Under the pieces are notes generated by a model, which saw only the letters and a list, made by a program, of their open reading frames with translations, had not been told where the DNA came from and made no database searches. A DNA stretch of 64,000 nucleotides from Smallanthus sonchifolius (Eukaryota; Streptophyta; Magnoliopsida; Asterales; Asteraceae), in contig CM042018.1 of NCBI GenBank assembly GCA_023525975.1, positions 79,367,001-79,431,000 on the forward strand, in the 5' to 3' direction. The translations under genes were made by a program, and so were the position numbers. Every line of letters starts with the position of its first letter. Position 1 is the first letter of the stretch. Below are positions 23,970-35,760 of this stretch, one piece after another.

Positions 23970-24643
23970 GGTTGATAGAAGGTCACCTCATCCTAAACTC
24001 GTGAAGTAAGGATGATCTATCCACCAGATTAAAAACATTATCAAAATCGACCATAAGCATTGCAAGAGACCTGTCACTGTTACGGTCACTCAATACCCTT
24101 TTGACGCTATGTAATATGGCCTCTACGCCACCCGACACACTGACCTTAAACTGAAAATCATTAAGGTACCTGGACATTTCTTTACCACCACCTGTCATAG
24201 AAACCTTATAAACCGAACACATCTATATAGTACCCACTACAATAGGTTGGATCTTGTTGTTTGTTTTAAGAGCGACGTAAGAGGATCAGGCGCAACAAAC
24301 TTTGCCAAACTCGACGGGCATCTCCCCCTAACAATAAATTAACCATATCAGCCATCCTTCCCACACGAAGTTCCTTCAAGGAATAATTTAATGCAGCCAA
24401 GGACCCTATCAACCTCTGCTACAAGGGGAGGCTTATAATATGTAGTGCTCATCATAAAAGGAGGTTGCTTGTGCGAGTGTTTAGCCTCTAAAGCCTTCGT
24501 GGTATCATCATTGCATTGGGCAACACCATACGAGCATAACACCTTCACCACTGCTGTAAAGTGGCCATCTATAACTTTTCAAAGACAATGCCTGATGTTG
24601 GTGTTGCCAACAGTTCTTTCCTTATGAATATCATCACCTCGTT
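23970..24643 (-). pseudogene. RT-domain gene fragment, array copy 5
   Basis: Frames 24348-24551 and 23983-24222. Motif-A-like segment MVDFDNVFNLVDRSS. The following spacer on its left flank has drifted ends. Confidence 0.75.
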
Positions 24644-25009
24644 TGTCACACCCCGTTTAGGCGATAACACGGGTTGTCACAGTTATTTGGAATCATGAAC
24701 ACATAGTTAAAAACAAAAATACTAAATGAATTCATATCCAAAATACTATTACATGTTTCTTTGTTTTTAGTTCATAATGAAGATTCATGAATAAAGAATA
24801 TCTATCGAGGGCTAGATGTTTCTCATGCAAACCCGTTGACATGTCGTGTCCAATTGCATGAATAAAATTGTAAGTGAAATCAGAAGATGAATAACATTCT
24901 GACAGTTTGTAAAACAATGTTTGATATGAAATAAAGATGAGGTTTTAGTTTCCGCTGTGTTCTGTACCATGCGTCACCACTAACCAATGCCTGGTACTGG
25001 GGTGTGACA

Positions 25010-25685
25010 GGTTGATAGAAGGGCACCTCATCCTAACCTCGTGAAGTAAGGCTGATATATCCACCCGATTAAACACATTATCAAAATCGACCATAAGCGT
25101 TGCAAGAGACCTGTCACTGTGACGGCCACTCAATACCCTGTTGACGCTATGTAATATGGCCTCTACACCACCCGACACACTGACCCTAAACTTAAAATCA
25201 TTAAGGTACTTGGACATTTCTTTACCACCACCTTTCATAGAAACCTTAAAAACCAAACACATCCATATAGTACCCACTACGATAGGTTGGATCCCGTTGT
25301 TGGGTGTAAAGAGCGACGTAAGAGGAGCAGGCGCAACAAACTTTGCCAAACTAGATGCGCATCTCCCCCCTAACCACAAATTAACCATATCAGCCATCCT
25401 TCCCACACGAAGTTCCTTTAAGGAATGATTTAATGCAGCCAAGGACCCTATCAGCCTCTACTACAAGGGGAGGCTTAGAATATGTAGTGCTAATCATAGA
25501 AGGCGGTTGCTTGTGTGATTGTTTAGCCTCTAAAGCCTTCGTGGTATCATCATTGAATGGGGCAACACCGAACGAGCATAACTCCTTCACCGCTGCTGTA
25601 GTGTGGACATCTACAACTTTTCGAAGACAATGCTTGATTTTGGTGTTGCCAACAGTTCTTTCCTTATGAATATCATCACTTAGTT
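25010..25685 (-). pseudogene. RT-domain gene fragment, array copy 6
   Basis: Among the best preserved copies: frames of 107 codons (25390-25713) and 165 codons (24945-25442). Motif-A-like segment MVDFDNVFNRVDIS. It shares private changes (KYLNDFKFRV) with copies 8 and 9. Confidence 0.78.
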
Positions 25686-26060
25686 TGTCACACCCTATCC
25701 TAGGCGATAGCACGGGTTGTCACAGTTGTTTCGAATCATGAACACATAGTTAAAAACAAAAATACTAAATGAATTCATATTCAAAATACTATTACATGAT
25801 TCTTTGTTTTTAGTACTTAATGAAGATTAATGAATAAAGAATATCTATCGAGGGCTAGATGTTTCTCATGCAAACCCGATGACATGTCGTGTCCAATTGC
25901 ATGAATAAAACTGTAAGTGAAATCAGAAGATGAAACCTTTTGTAACATTCTGACAGTTTTTAAAACAATGTTTGATATGAAATAAAGATGAGGTTTTAGT
26001 TTCCGCTGTGTTTTGTACCATGCGTTACCACTAACCAATGCCTGGGACTGGGGTGTGACA

Positions 26061-26709
26061 GGTTGATAGAAGGGCACCTCATCCTAACCTCGTGAAGTAA
26101 GGCTGATCTATCCACCAGATTAAACACATTATCAAAACCGACCATAAGGGTTGCAAGAGACCTGTCACTGTGACGGTCACTCAATACCCTGTTGACGCTA
26201 TGTAATATGGCCTCTACGCCACCCGACACACTAACCCTAAACTGAAAATCAATAAGGTACTTGGACATTTTTTACCACCACCTTTCATAGAAACCTTATA
26301 AACCGAACACATCCATATAGTACCCACTACGATAGGTTGGATCTCGTTGTTGGTTTTTAAGAGCGACTTAAAAGGAGCAGGCGGAACAAACTTTGCCAAA
26401 CTCGACGGGCATCTCCCCTAACCAAAAATTAACCATATCAGCCATCCTTCCCACACAAAGTTCCTTTAAGAAATGATTTAATGTAGCCAAGGACCATATC
26501 AACCTCTGCTACAAGGGGAGGCTCAGAATATGTAGTGCTCATCATAGAAGGAGGTTGCTTGTGCGAGTGTTTAGCCTCTAAAGCCTTCGTGGTATCATCA
26601 TTGAATGGGGCAACACCAGACGAGCATAACACCTTCACCGCTGCTGTAAAGTGGCCATCTACAACTTTTCAAAGACAAGTTTTTTCCTTATGAATATCAT
26701 CACCTCGTT
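26061..26709 (-). pseudogene. RT-domain gene fragment, array copy 7
   Basis: About 25 bp are missing near 26680, giving the short 1024-bp period. The motif-A-like Asp is changed to Gly (MVGFDNVFNLVDRS), a change shared with copy 10, three units away once element D is removed. Confidence 0.75.
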
Positions 26710-27083
26710 TGTCACACCCCATCTTAGGCGATAACACGGATTGTCATAGTGTTTGGAATCATGAACACATAGTTAAAAACAAAAATACTAAATGAATTCA
26801 AATCCAAAATACTATTACATGATTCTTGGTTTTTAGTACATAATGAAGATTCATGAATTAAGAATATATGTCGAGGGCTAGATGTTTCACATGCAGTCCC
26901 GTTGACATGTCGTGTCCAATTTCATGAATAAAACTGTAAGTGAAATCAGAAGATGAAAGCATTTGTAACATTCTGACAGTTTGTAAAACAATGTTTGATA
27001 TGAAAAAAAGATGAGGTTTTAGTTTCCGCTGTGTTCTGTACCATGCGTCACCACAAACCAATGCCTAGGACTGGGGTGTGACA

Positions 27084-27608
27084 GGTTGATAGAAGGGCAC
27101 CTCATCCTAACCTCGTGAAGTAAGGCTGATCTATCCACCAGATTAAACATATTATCAAAATCGACCATAAGCGTTGCAAGAGACCTGTTACTGTGACGGT
27201 CACTCAATACCCTGTTGACGCTATGTAATATGGCCTCTACACCACCCGACACACTGACCCTAAACTTAAAATCATTAAGGTACTTGGACATTTCTTTACC
27301 ACCACCTTTCATAGAAACCTTAAAAACAGAACACATCCATATAGTACCCACTACGATAGGTTGGATCCCGTTGTTGGGTTTTAAGAACGACGTAAGAGGA
27401 GCAGGCGTAACAAACTTTGCCAAACCCGGCGTGCATCTCCCACCTAACCATAAATTAACCATATCAGCTGTCCTTCCCACACGAAGTTCCTTTGAGGAAT
27501 GATTTAATGCAGCCAAGGACCCTATCAACCTCTGCTACAAGGGGAGGCTCAGAATATGTAGTGCTCATCCTAGAAGGAGGTTGCTTGTGCGAGTGTTTAG
27601 CCTCTAAA
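27084..27608 (-). pseudogene. RT-domain gene fragment, array copy 8, 3' piece
   Basis: Long frame 27019-27528 with LMVDFDNMFNLVDRS. The copy is cut by element D at CTAAA (27604-27608). Its 5' piece continues at 35237-35387. Confidence 0.8.
27604..27608. other. target-site duplication of element D, left copy
   Basis: CTAAA, repeated at 35232-35236 directly outside the other LTR. Confidence 0.9.
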
Positions 27609-28011
27609 TGTCACACCCCAACCGACGGCGGAAATGTCGGGGCGGGACATGTAGACTGTTCAAAAGCACATGGTTCAACTAAAATTTCCGTATATTAAAA
27701 TCACTGAATTTCATAACAAGTTCAACAAATACAATCAAAGAAAATGAAGTACATCAACAAGTTTTAACTATTTATTTAACTAGGTCCTCAATTCCTATGT
27801 GTAGCATCTTGAATATGAACTCACAGCTTAGTACCTGAAACATGTTTAAAATGAGAGGGTCAACTATAAATAGTTGGTGAGCATACATAGGTTTTGACAC
27901 CACAAGTAAAATTCAAATGTTTTGTGTACAATTCATATGATGCATGGTTTATAAAGCATTTATGGAGAATCTAAGTTAAGCTTGATGTACAAATGAAACT
28001 TTGTAATTGAA

Positions 28012-28171
28012 GGGCATAACAACACATGTTATCCTAATGTAGGGCATAACAACACATGTTATCCTGATGTAAATGTTGGGCATAACAACACATGTTATCC
28101 TAATGTAAATGTAGGGCATAACAACACACGTTATCCTAATGTAAATGTAGGGCATAACAACACACGTTAGC
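28012..28171. repeat. tandem repeat in element D LTR, five units
   Basis: Five units of 29-37 bp, each GGGCATAACAACACATGTTA-like with a near-palindromic core AACACATGTTAT. Two units carry CACACGTTA variants. It is downstream of the TATA box in the transcribed part of the LTR. Confidence 0.85.
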
Positions 28172-29096
28172 CTGAAATAATGTATTTGTGTTTGCACGTG
28201 TATCTCATGTATAGGTAGCCTTAACAATTAGCATCCAAGCATAAAGCACAAATAAACACATATAATCATATTATAGAATTGTACGTGTGTAACTGCAAAT
28301 AGTATTTGAATGTAATCATGTTTCACCCCAAAAAGTACAAAAGGAAAAGGGGCTATGTAAACTCACCTTGCAAATGAAAGGGTTGAACTTGAACTTGTAG
28401 TAACTTGGATCGAATGCCTTAACGACTCCCTAAGTTAAGTTTGTTACGTTAGAAACAAATAGTCGAGGGGTTGACAATGTAATTAGTTGAAAGTGGTTGT
28501 TGTACACTAGAGTGGTTATCATTCCAGAGTAGTACCTCCAACATAAAAGTTCCCAGGAAAGAGTTGGTTGGATCGGAACCCCGTCTTTTCCTAGCCAGAA
28601 CTTTAATGTTTGTCAGATAACTACATAAAGTTACCTTATTTGTATACTTGACCAAGTTTAGGGTTTGTTTGGAAAGTATAAGGGCTAAAGTGAAAATATA
28701 AGTTTAGTAAAGATAGAAATGAAATAAGTTAATTATTAGAGGGGTTTAATTTGAAGATAAGAAGTTTTAGTAAAAACATGATTTTTGAAATTGAAAGGAA
28801 CAAGAAAGATCAAAACCAAGTTTTTAAATAAAAGTTTGAACAAGTTTAATTAAAATAGGGCATTTGATCTTCGATAGCTCTATGATTATAACATAAACAT
28901 GCTAGGGAATCATAGATCTAGCTAGTTATGAGGAATTTTTGAAGAGAAAAGTATGAACAAGCAAGAACATAAGAAGAACTTACTTAGAATGGAAGGATTT
29001 AAGCTAGAATCTTCCAAAAGATGAGAAGAACAACCTTTAGTTGCTAGAGAGCCCTAGAGGATTGTTGAGGTGTGAAGAATGAATGAGGTTTAAGGC

Positions 29097-29107
29097 TCTA
29101 TTTATAG
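29097..29107 (-). promoter_or_regulatory. TATA box of element D 3' LTR
   Basis: The minus strand reads CCTATAAATAGAGCC around this site. The same core is kept in the other LTR (34488-34498) and in the related plus-strand fragment at 63172-63186. Confidence 0.7.
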
Positions 29108-29840
29108 GGTGGGTTTGAGAGGAAAAAGGGGGAAAGTTGGTTAGGTTTTTTGATTAGGATAACAAAGGTGATAAACATAGGTTTATAAATCTTAGAATTT
29201 TTTTATAAAACTTTTGAATAATGGATATAGGGATTAGTTCACGAAATTTTGAGGATATGGATGATAGGATTGAGTTCAAAATTAGTTAGTTAATGGATGG
29301 AATGGATTAGGATAGGATTTAAGAATAAAAATAATGGTTTTAATTCATTTTGGATAAGTTTAAAGGAATTAATTGATTTTATTAATTTAAATAATAAATA
29401 ATAATATATAAACTTAAAATTTCGAAAATTATATTAATAATAATGATATATGATTGAATTTACAAAAATTAACCAGATTTCGAAGACGTTACAAAAGAAA
29501 CCCTAAAATTTACGTATGTGTAACTTTTACCCTTGAAATCATATTTTAGTCCAACGAAGTTACAAACTTGAACTGTTTTTATTAGGTTAGAGTCTAAGGC
29601 ATCCAAAGCTACTATAAGTAGCAAGATTAAAAATGAATACCAGAATCAGATATAGAATCAAAATATAATGCGCAAGCCGTTCTATGCGCAATAGAATACT
29701 CGCTTTAGACTAGACTTGAAAATTTGAAATGAAATAATATCACAGGTGATATGAAGCATAAAAATGTTCATTGTATAATAAATCAATCAAGGTTACAAGG
29801 TAGGATTTTAGGATCAGGCATAAAAATCAGGGATGTCACA

Positions 29841-29855
29841 GTCTCCCCTAGTTAA
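29841..29855 (-). other. polypurine tract of element D
   Basis: The minus strand reads TAACTAGGGGAGAC directly before the 3' LTR. Confidence 0.75.
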
Positions 29856-31151
29856 TAGAATTTCGTCCCGAAATTCAACTAGTGAGAACTGCTGGATTAG
29901 GAAAAAGATGAGGGTTTACATTTTCAACGATTTTAGCTGTCGGGTTGAGGAGTACAATTGATGGCAAGATTCACGTCTGATATTCAAGGTCAGGCATGAA
30001 TGAATTTATGGGTTTAGAATTAAGGGAATGAAGGAGAAAACGTCAAAGAATATTTTGGACTCTAAAGATGAAATACATCACTCGAAATGAGAATGATGAG
30101 AATTGATGATCAAAACTTGTTTTAAGATGTAATCTAATATGTTCAAGATACATTACTGGACAAGAGATTTCACAAACATTGGTCAAGGTCAGAATAACAT
30201 AAAACTTTACATGGCAAGAATAACGCTACGTCTGATTTTATGACAGGACACTTATATATAGGAAGTACCAGCGGCGTATCCACCATGTCCTTATCATATC
30301 ACATTAGTTTTGTTATTATATACCACGATAGGTTCCATGTCATAACACACAACAGATTTTACTATGTCTTCCATGTGCTGATTTTTTATAATTACGTGTG
30401 CACCCGTAATTATCCAAATCGTCGCATGGTCCACATAGTTCATCCCATTGTGTGTGGGGTCCAGGGGGTAACACAAAATCACATAATTTGTAACTATTGT
30501 TTTCACGTATGTGTTGCTAACAAATAACTATGTTCATAGATAGTAGAGTCAATCAGGTACTAAAGAGTAATAGCGTGGCATAGTTTAGGGTTTTCATAGC
30601 TTCCTCGTGTTTGGACGAGAATACGTCAAAACCCGAGTAGTTTTCATGGATAAGGTGAATAATCATGCTTTGTGTATGATGTACTTAATCAATTGCAACA
30701 ATGTAGACAATATAATTCCGTGTATAATGTAAACACTCATGTTTCATGTATGATCTAATTGTAAGCGAATAGGTTTCAAGTATAGTGTGAACAATTTGAT
30801 ATCATGTATAAGCAAATATAATGTGATCACTCTAGTATTATGTATTTTGTGAATGTTTATTGAGTCTCATGCGTATCGGAAACTATCGGATTTTGTAGGC
30901 GATCGGGTGTGTTACTCAGCGTTCATGCACGATGTAGATAGATGAGTTTTATCTTTTAAAGTCGTTAGTGTTTATATGGACGGTTAATGGCGAAATAATT
31001 CACTTTCTGAAGTTGGCTAGCAAGTTCAAGTTTATAGTGACAAACCGTAGTAGATGCAAATAGTTCTGATAACAACATAAATAACATAAAGGATTTCAAT
31101 ACATAATTTATTCCAGGCTAGATCCTTATTCGACTCCATCTTGCATTAGCT
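29856..31151 (-). other. non-coding 3' region of element D
   Basis: About 1.3 kb where an autonomous relative would have pol. No domain is recognised in any frame. Degenerate TGTATAATGTGAACAC-like repeats occur at 30663-30850. Two antisense-overlapping frames at 30240-30527 have no support. Confidence 0.6.
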
Positions 31152-32351
31152 TCAATTGGTTTCATTTTCTGCCTCGGCATTGTCTTGAGTTTCATTAGCG
31201 TTTATGTTGAAGGCACGCCCACGAGCACCACCTTGGTTTGCATTGGCTATCCTTGGGCATTGGTTTTTGAAGTGGTTTGGATTACCACATTCATAACATG
31301 CACGCCCATTAGTAATGGCTGGTACGACTTGATTGGCAACTTGTTGATTGGCTCGGTTCCCTTGGTGGGTTTGACTAACAGTTGGTCTGGATTGACAAGT
31401 GTTTGCTACATGACCATACCTTCCACAATTGGCACATAGACGGCATGACATGTTTGGGAAGTGGTGATAGTTGCATAGAGGGTTGTTGCCTGCATATGGT
31501 TTCTTATTCTGGTTTTGGGCTAGGGGAGCTACTTGGTTGATTGGTACAGCAGGGGTAATGACAGCAAAGTTACGTTTCTTATTGAAGTGAGGGGGTTTGG
31601 GTTTGTCTTCCTTAGAGGGTTCAGAAGAGGCTGTTGGGTCAGTGACTTTCTTTGCGCCTTTCCTTGTTAGTGTACCCGCTTTCACATGGTTATCGGTTAA
31701 TGTGGCAGCTAAGCGGATAGCGTCTTCAAGAGTAGCTGGATTTCTTCCTAGGACTGTATCTTGGATTTTCATGGGTAGACCACCGATGTACTTCTCAATA
31801 CCCCGAGTTAGTGGAGTGACCATGTGGGGTACTAGAAGGCTTAACTCATGGAAACGAGTTGTGTAGGCTAAACTTTCACCACTGTCTTGGGTAAGATCCC
31901 AAAACTCAACCTCCAACTTCTTCATTTCATTACGAGGACAGAACTCCTCGGTCATGAGTCTCTTAACTTCATTCCATGGCAAGGCCATGGTCACATCCAC
32001 ACCCCGGTTCCTCTTCTCACCATTCCACCAAGTGAGCGCCCGTTTTTGAAAGACGCTGGTGGTATAGCGAACCCGAAGATGGTCAGGGCAATCACTGTTG
32101 AGAAAGGTGCTTTCAATGCTTTCAAACCATTGAAGGAGTCCTGTGGCTCCCTCGGTACCATAGAACTTAAGCGGACTACAGGAGTTGAAGTGCTTGAAGG
32201 TGCATTGTGGTGGGTTGGCACCACCACCACCATTAGTTCCATGGTTACCATTGGCGGCTCCATTGGCTTGGGTGAGTTGAGTTACAAGTTGTGCAAGGAT
32301 AGCAGCAATATCGGTGTTGTTGTTGGTCATGGCAGCACGACGGGGAGGCAT
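31152..32351 (-). CDS. Gag protein of element D, 399 aa, intact
   Basis: The structural protein that would assemble the virus-like particle and bind element RNA. The start MPPRR is typical of chromovirus-type Gag and lies about 620 bp after the PBS. Residues 1-50 are Asn/Gly-rich. Residues 50-220 form the retrotransposon Gag core (PLKFYG, WFESIESTF, RALTWWN, MTEEFCPR). Residues 230-290 are Lys/Pro-rich. Two zinc knuckles follow: CANCGRYGHVANTC and CYECGNPNHFKNQC, both C-x2-C-x4-H-x4-C. The frame ends with an acidic tail and TAA/TAG, not fused to protease. The lack of stops, together with the near-identical LTRs, suggests it can still be made. Polymerase must come from elsewhere. Confidence 0.93.
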   Translation of the reverse strand: MPPRRAAMTNNNTDIAAILAQLVTQLTQANGAANGNHGTNGGGGANPPQCTFKHFNSCSPLKFYGTEGATGLLQWFESIESTFLNSDCPDHLRVRYTTSVFQKRALTWWNGEKRNRGVDVTMALPWNEVKRLMTEEFCPRNEMKKLEVEFWDLTQDSGESLAYTTRFHELSLLVPHMVTPLTRGIEKYIGGLPMKIQDTVLGRNPATLEDAIRLAATLTDNHVKAGTLTRKGAKKVTDPTASSEPSKEDKPKPPHFNKKRNFAVITPAVPINQVAPLAQNQNKKPYAGNNPLCNYHHFPNMSCRLCANCGRYGHVANTCQSRPTVSQTHQGNRANQQVANQVVPAITNGRACYECGNPNHFKNQCPRIANANQGGARGRAFNINANETQDNAEAENETN

Positions 32352-32974
32352 TCTACATATTTACACAAGACAAGAAAGATATGAGAACTTGTGAAAGTTG
32401 CTTGGATTTAAAAGGATAAGATATTAAATAAAAAGGTAAATCATAGTTTGGATTGTACTCAATAGTGACATAATCACATGAATACTATGACACATTAAGG
32501 TTAATTAGACTTATATAACTTTCAAGGAGACGTGCTTTAGCCTATAAGTAACACTCATCCCGGGAATTCCCAGGAAAGCATACGGGTCCCTCGGTTGATT
32601 GGGATTTATACGAAATGCTTTCCTAGACAGAAAACCCAGAATACAGGTGTCACCCTTCCAGATTGCACGTGTCCTCTACTAGTTAACAAAGTTTAAAACC
32701 CTAACAAGGTGTGAAAAGAAGTTTAATAGACTTACGACGTTCCACATGCTATGATGGTAGTGACGTAGTAGAAAGATTGAGGCTTAGGATAAGGGTAAGG
32801 ATATTATTGTTTTTAATTTATTATTTAGGTGAAACCTAATAAGTCACATAATATATTAAACATGTAGCACATAGCATGTAGCATATCATAGATTCATAGA
32901 GCATGGCATAAATGGGTGTCCTGAGGTTATAGTCTAGGTCAAAAGTGTTTAATAACCTAATTCCCTATAACCAA

Positions 32975-32987
32975 GGCTCTGATACCA
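32975..32987 (-). other. primer-binding site, initiator tRNA-Met
   Basis: The minus strand reads TGGTATCAGAGCC three bases after the 5' LTR. Confidence 0.9.
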
Positions 32988-33392
32988 ATCTGTCACACCC
33001 CAACCGACGGCGGAAACGTCGGGGCGGGACATGTAGACTGTTCAAAAGCACATGGTTCAACTAAAATTTCCGTATATTAAAATCACTGAATTTCATAACA
33101 AGTTCAACAAATACAATCAAAGAAAATGAAGTACATCAACAAGTTTTAACTATTTATTTAACTAGGTCCTCAATTCCTATGTGTAGCATCTTGAATATGA
33201 ACTCAAAGCTTAGTACCTGAAACATGTTTAAAATGAGAGGGTCAATTATAAATAGTTGGTGAGCATACATAGGTTTTGACACCACAAGTAAAATTCAAAT
33301 GTTTTGTGTACAATTCATATGATGCATGGTTTATAAAGCATTTATGGAGAATCTAAGTTAAGCTAGATATACAAATGAAACTTTGTAATTGA

Positions 33393-33552
33393 AGGGCATA
33401 ACAACACATGTTATCCTAATGTAGGGCATAACAACACATGTTATCCTGATGTAAATGTAGGGCATAACAACACATGTTATCCTAATGTAAATGTAGGGCA
33501 TAACAACACACGTTATCCTAATGTAAATGTAGGGCATAACAACACACGTTAG
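33393..33552. repeat. tandem repeat in element D 5' LTR, five units
   Basis: Counterpart of 28012-28171, with one substitution in the third unit. Confidence 0.85.
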
Positions 33553-34487
33553 CCTGAAATAATGTATTTGTGTTTGCACGTGTATCTCATGTATAGGTAG
33601 CCTTAACAATTAGCATCCAAGCATAAAGCACAAATAAACACATATAATCATATTATAGAATTGTACGTGTGTAATTGCAAATAGTATTTGAATGTAATCA
33701 TGTTTCACCCCAAAAAGTACAAAAGGAAAAGGGGCTATGTAAACTCACCTTGCAAATGAAAGGGTTGAACTTGAACTTGTAGTAACTTGGATCGAATGCC
33801 TTAACGACTCCCTAAGTTAAGTTTGTTACGTTAGAAACAAATAGTCGAGGGGTTGACAATGTAATTAGTTGAAAGTGGTTGTTGTACACTAGAGTGGTTA
33901 TCATTCCAGAGTAGTACCTCCAACATAAAAGTTCCCAGGAAAGAGTTGGTTGGATCGAAACCCCGTCTTTTCCTAGCCAGAACTTTAATGTTTGTCAGAT
34001 AACTACATACTGGTTTGAAAGTTACCTTATTTGTATACTTGACCAAGTTTAGGGTTTGTTTGGAAAGTATAAGGGCTAAAGTGAAAATTTAAGTTTAGTA
34101 AAGATAGAAATGAAATAAGTTAATTATTAGAGGGGTTTAATTTGAAGATAAGAAGTTTTAGTAAAAACATGATTTTTGAAATTGAAAGGAACAAGAAAGA
34201 TCAAAACCAAGTTTTTAAATAAAAGTTTGAACAAGTTTAATTAAAATAGGGCATTTGATCTTCGATAGCTCTATGATTATAACATAAACATGCTAGGGAA
34301 TCATAGATCTAGCTAGTTATGAGGAATTTTTGAAAAGAAAAGTATGAACAAGCAAGAACATAAGAAGAACTTACTTAGAATGGAAGGATTTAAGCTAGAA
34401 TCTTCCAAAAGATGAGAAGAACAACCTTTAGTTGCTAGAGAGCCCTAGAGGATTGTTGAGGTGTGAAGAATGAATGAGGTTTAAGGC

Positions 34488-34498
34488 TCTATTTATAG
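34488..34498 (-). promoter_or_regulatory. TATA box of element D 5' LTR
   Basis: The minus strand reads CCCTATAAATAGAG. This is the copy positioned to drive the element, about 740 bp into the LTR. Confidence 0.75.
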
Positions 34499-35231
34499 GG
34501 TGGGTTTAAGAGGAAAAAGGGGAAAAGTTGGTTAGGTTTTTTGATTAGGATAACAAAGGTGATAAACATAGGTTTATAAATCTTAGAATTTTTTTATAAA
34601 ACTTTTGAATAATGGATATAGGGATTAGTTCACGAAATTTTGAGGATATGGATGATAGGATTGAGTTCAAAATTAGTTAGTTAATGGATGGAATGGATTA
34701 GGATAGGATTTAAGAATAAAAATAATGGTTTTAATTCATTTTGGATAAGTTTAAAGGAATTAATTGATTTTATTAATTTAAATAATAAATAATAATATAT
34801 AAACTTAAAATTTCGAAAATTATATTAATAATAATGATATATGATTGAATTTACAAAAATTAACCAGATTTCGAAGACGTTACAAAAGAAACCCTAAAAT
34901 TTACGTATGTGTAACTTTTACCCTTGAAATCATATTTTAGTCCAACGAAGTTACAAACTTGAACTGTTTTTATTAGGTTAGAGTCTAAGGCATCCAAAGC
35001 TACTATAAGTAGCAAGATTAAAAATGAATACCAGAATCAGATATAGAATCAAAATATAATGCGCAAGCCGTTCTATACGCAATAGAATACTCGCTTTAGA
35101 CTAGACTTGAAAATTTGAAATGAAATAATATCACAGGTGATATGAAGCATAAAAATGTTCATTGTATAATAAATCAATCAAGGTTACAAGGTAGGATTTT
35201 AGGATCAGGCATAAAAATCAGGGATGTCACA

Positions 35232-35236
35232 CTAAA
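35232..35236. other. target-site duplication of element D, right copy
   Basis: CTAAA, matching 27604-27608. Confidence 0.9.
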
Positions 35237-35387
35237 GCCTTCGTGGTATCATCATTGAATGGGGCAACACCAGACGAGCATAACACCTTCACCGCTGCTG
35301 TAAAGTGGCCATCTACAACTTTTCGAAGACAATGCCTGATGTTGGTGTTGCTAACAGTTCTTTCCTTATGAATTTCATCAATTCGTT
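35237..35387 (-). pseudogene. RT-domain gene fragment, array copy 8, 5' piece
   Basis: Continues 27084-27608 after removal of element D. It carries the frame with GCDKRIDEIHKERTV. The left inverted repeat of its spacer is mutated to TATCACACCCC. Confidence 0.8.
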
Positions 35388-35760
35388 TATCACACCCCAT
35401 CTTAGGCTGAAACACAGGTTGTCACAGTTGTTTGGAATCATGATAACATAGTTAAAAAAAATACTAAATGAATTCATATCCAAAATACTATTACATGATT
35501 TTTTTGTTTTTAGTACATAATGAATATTCATGAATAAAGAATATCTATCGAGGGCTAGATGTTTCTCATGCAAACCCGTTGACATGTCGTGTCCAATTGC
35601 ATGAATAAAACTGTAAGTGAAATCAGAAGATGAAACCTTTTGTAACATTCTGACAGTTTGTAAAACAATGTTTGATATGAAATAAAGATGAGGTTTTAGT
35701 TTCCGCTGTGTTCTGTACCATGCGTCACCACAAACCAATGCCTAAGACTGGGGTGTGACA

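Larger units (their letters stand above)
20146..27608 (-). repeat. tandem array of ~1.05-kb units, left part
   Basis: Units consist of a 366-375-bp spacer with terminal inverted repeats plus a ~650-675-bp fragment of a reverse-transcriptase-domain gene (minus strand). Spacers: 20452-20825, 21497-21870, 22546-22920, 23595-23969, 24644-25009, 25686-26060, 26710-27083. Spacer-to-spacer periods are 1045, 1049, 1049, 1049, 1042 and 1024 bp. The left end is a scrambled partial unit (20146-20451). The right end is interrupted by element D, inserted within a unit. With 35237-39737 the array holds 11 full units. Confidence 0.95.
27609..29840 (-). repeat. 3' LTR of element D (2232 bp)
   Basis: Window-left end TGTCACACCCCAACC, window-right end GGGATGTCACA. 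It lacks a 9-bp segment present near 34010-34020 of the other LTR. Confidence 0.93.
27609..35231 (-). mobile_element. gag-only LTR retrotransposon, chromovirus-like (element D)
   Basis: A complete element of 7.6 kb: 5' LTR 32991-35231, initiator tRNA-Met PBS 32975-32987, intact gag 31152-32351, about 1.3 kb non-coding, PPT 29841-29855 and 3' LTR 27609-29840, with a perfect 5-bp TSD CTAAA. No protease, reverse transcriptase or integrase. The two LTRs differ by about 13 substitutions and one 9-bp indel by hand count over 2.23 kb (about 0.6%), so insertion is recent. It split a unit of the tandem array, so the array is older. The layout is that of a terminal-repeat retrotransposon with a GAG domain (TR-GAG). 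Confidence 0.92.
32991..35231 (-). repeat. 5' LTR of element D (2241 bp)
   Basis: Same ends as 27609-29840. Most differences from it are C/T or G/A transitions. It includes its own five-unit tandem repeat (33393-33552). Confidence 0.93.

Noticed and set aside
28012..28171. Regular short repeats resembling a CRISPR array
   Set aside because: Units are direct tandem repeats within a plant LTR, with no unique spacers, and are present identically in both LTRs.
27976..28227. 83-codon frame with repeated ITCVVMPYIYIR text
   Set aside because: It is the translation of the five-unit LTR repeat, duplicated at 33358-33609 in the other LTR.
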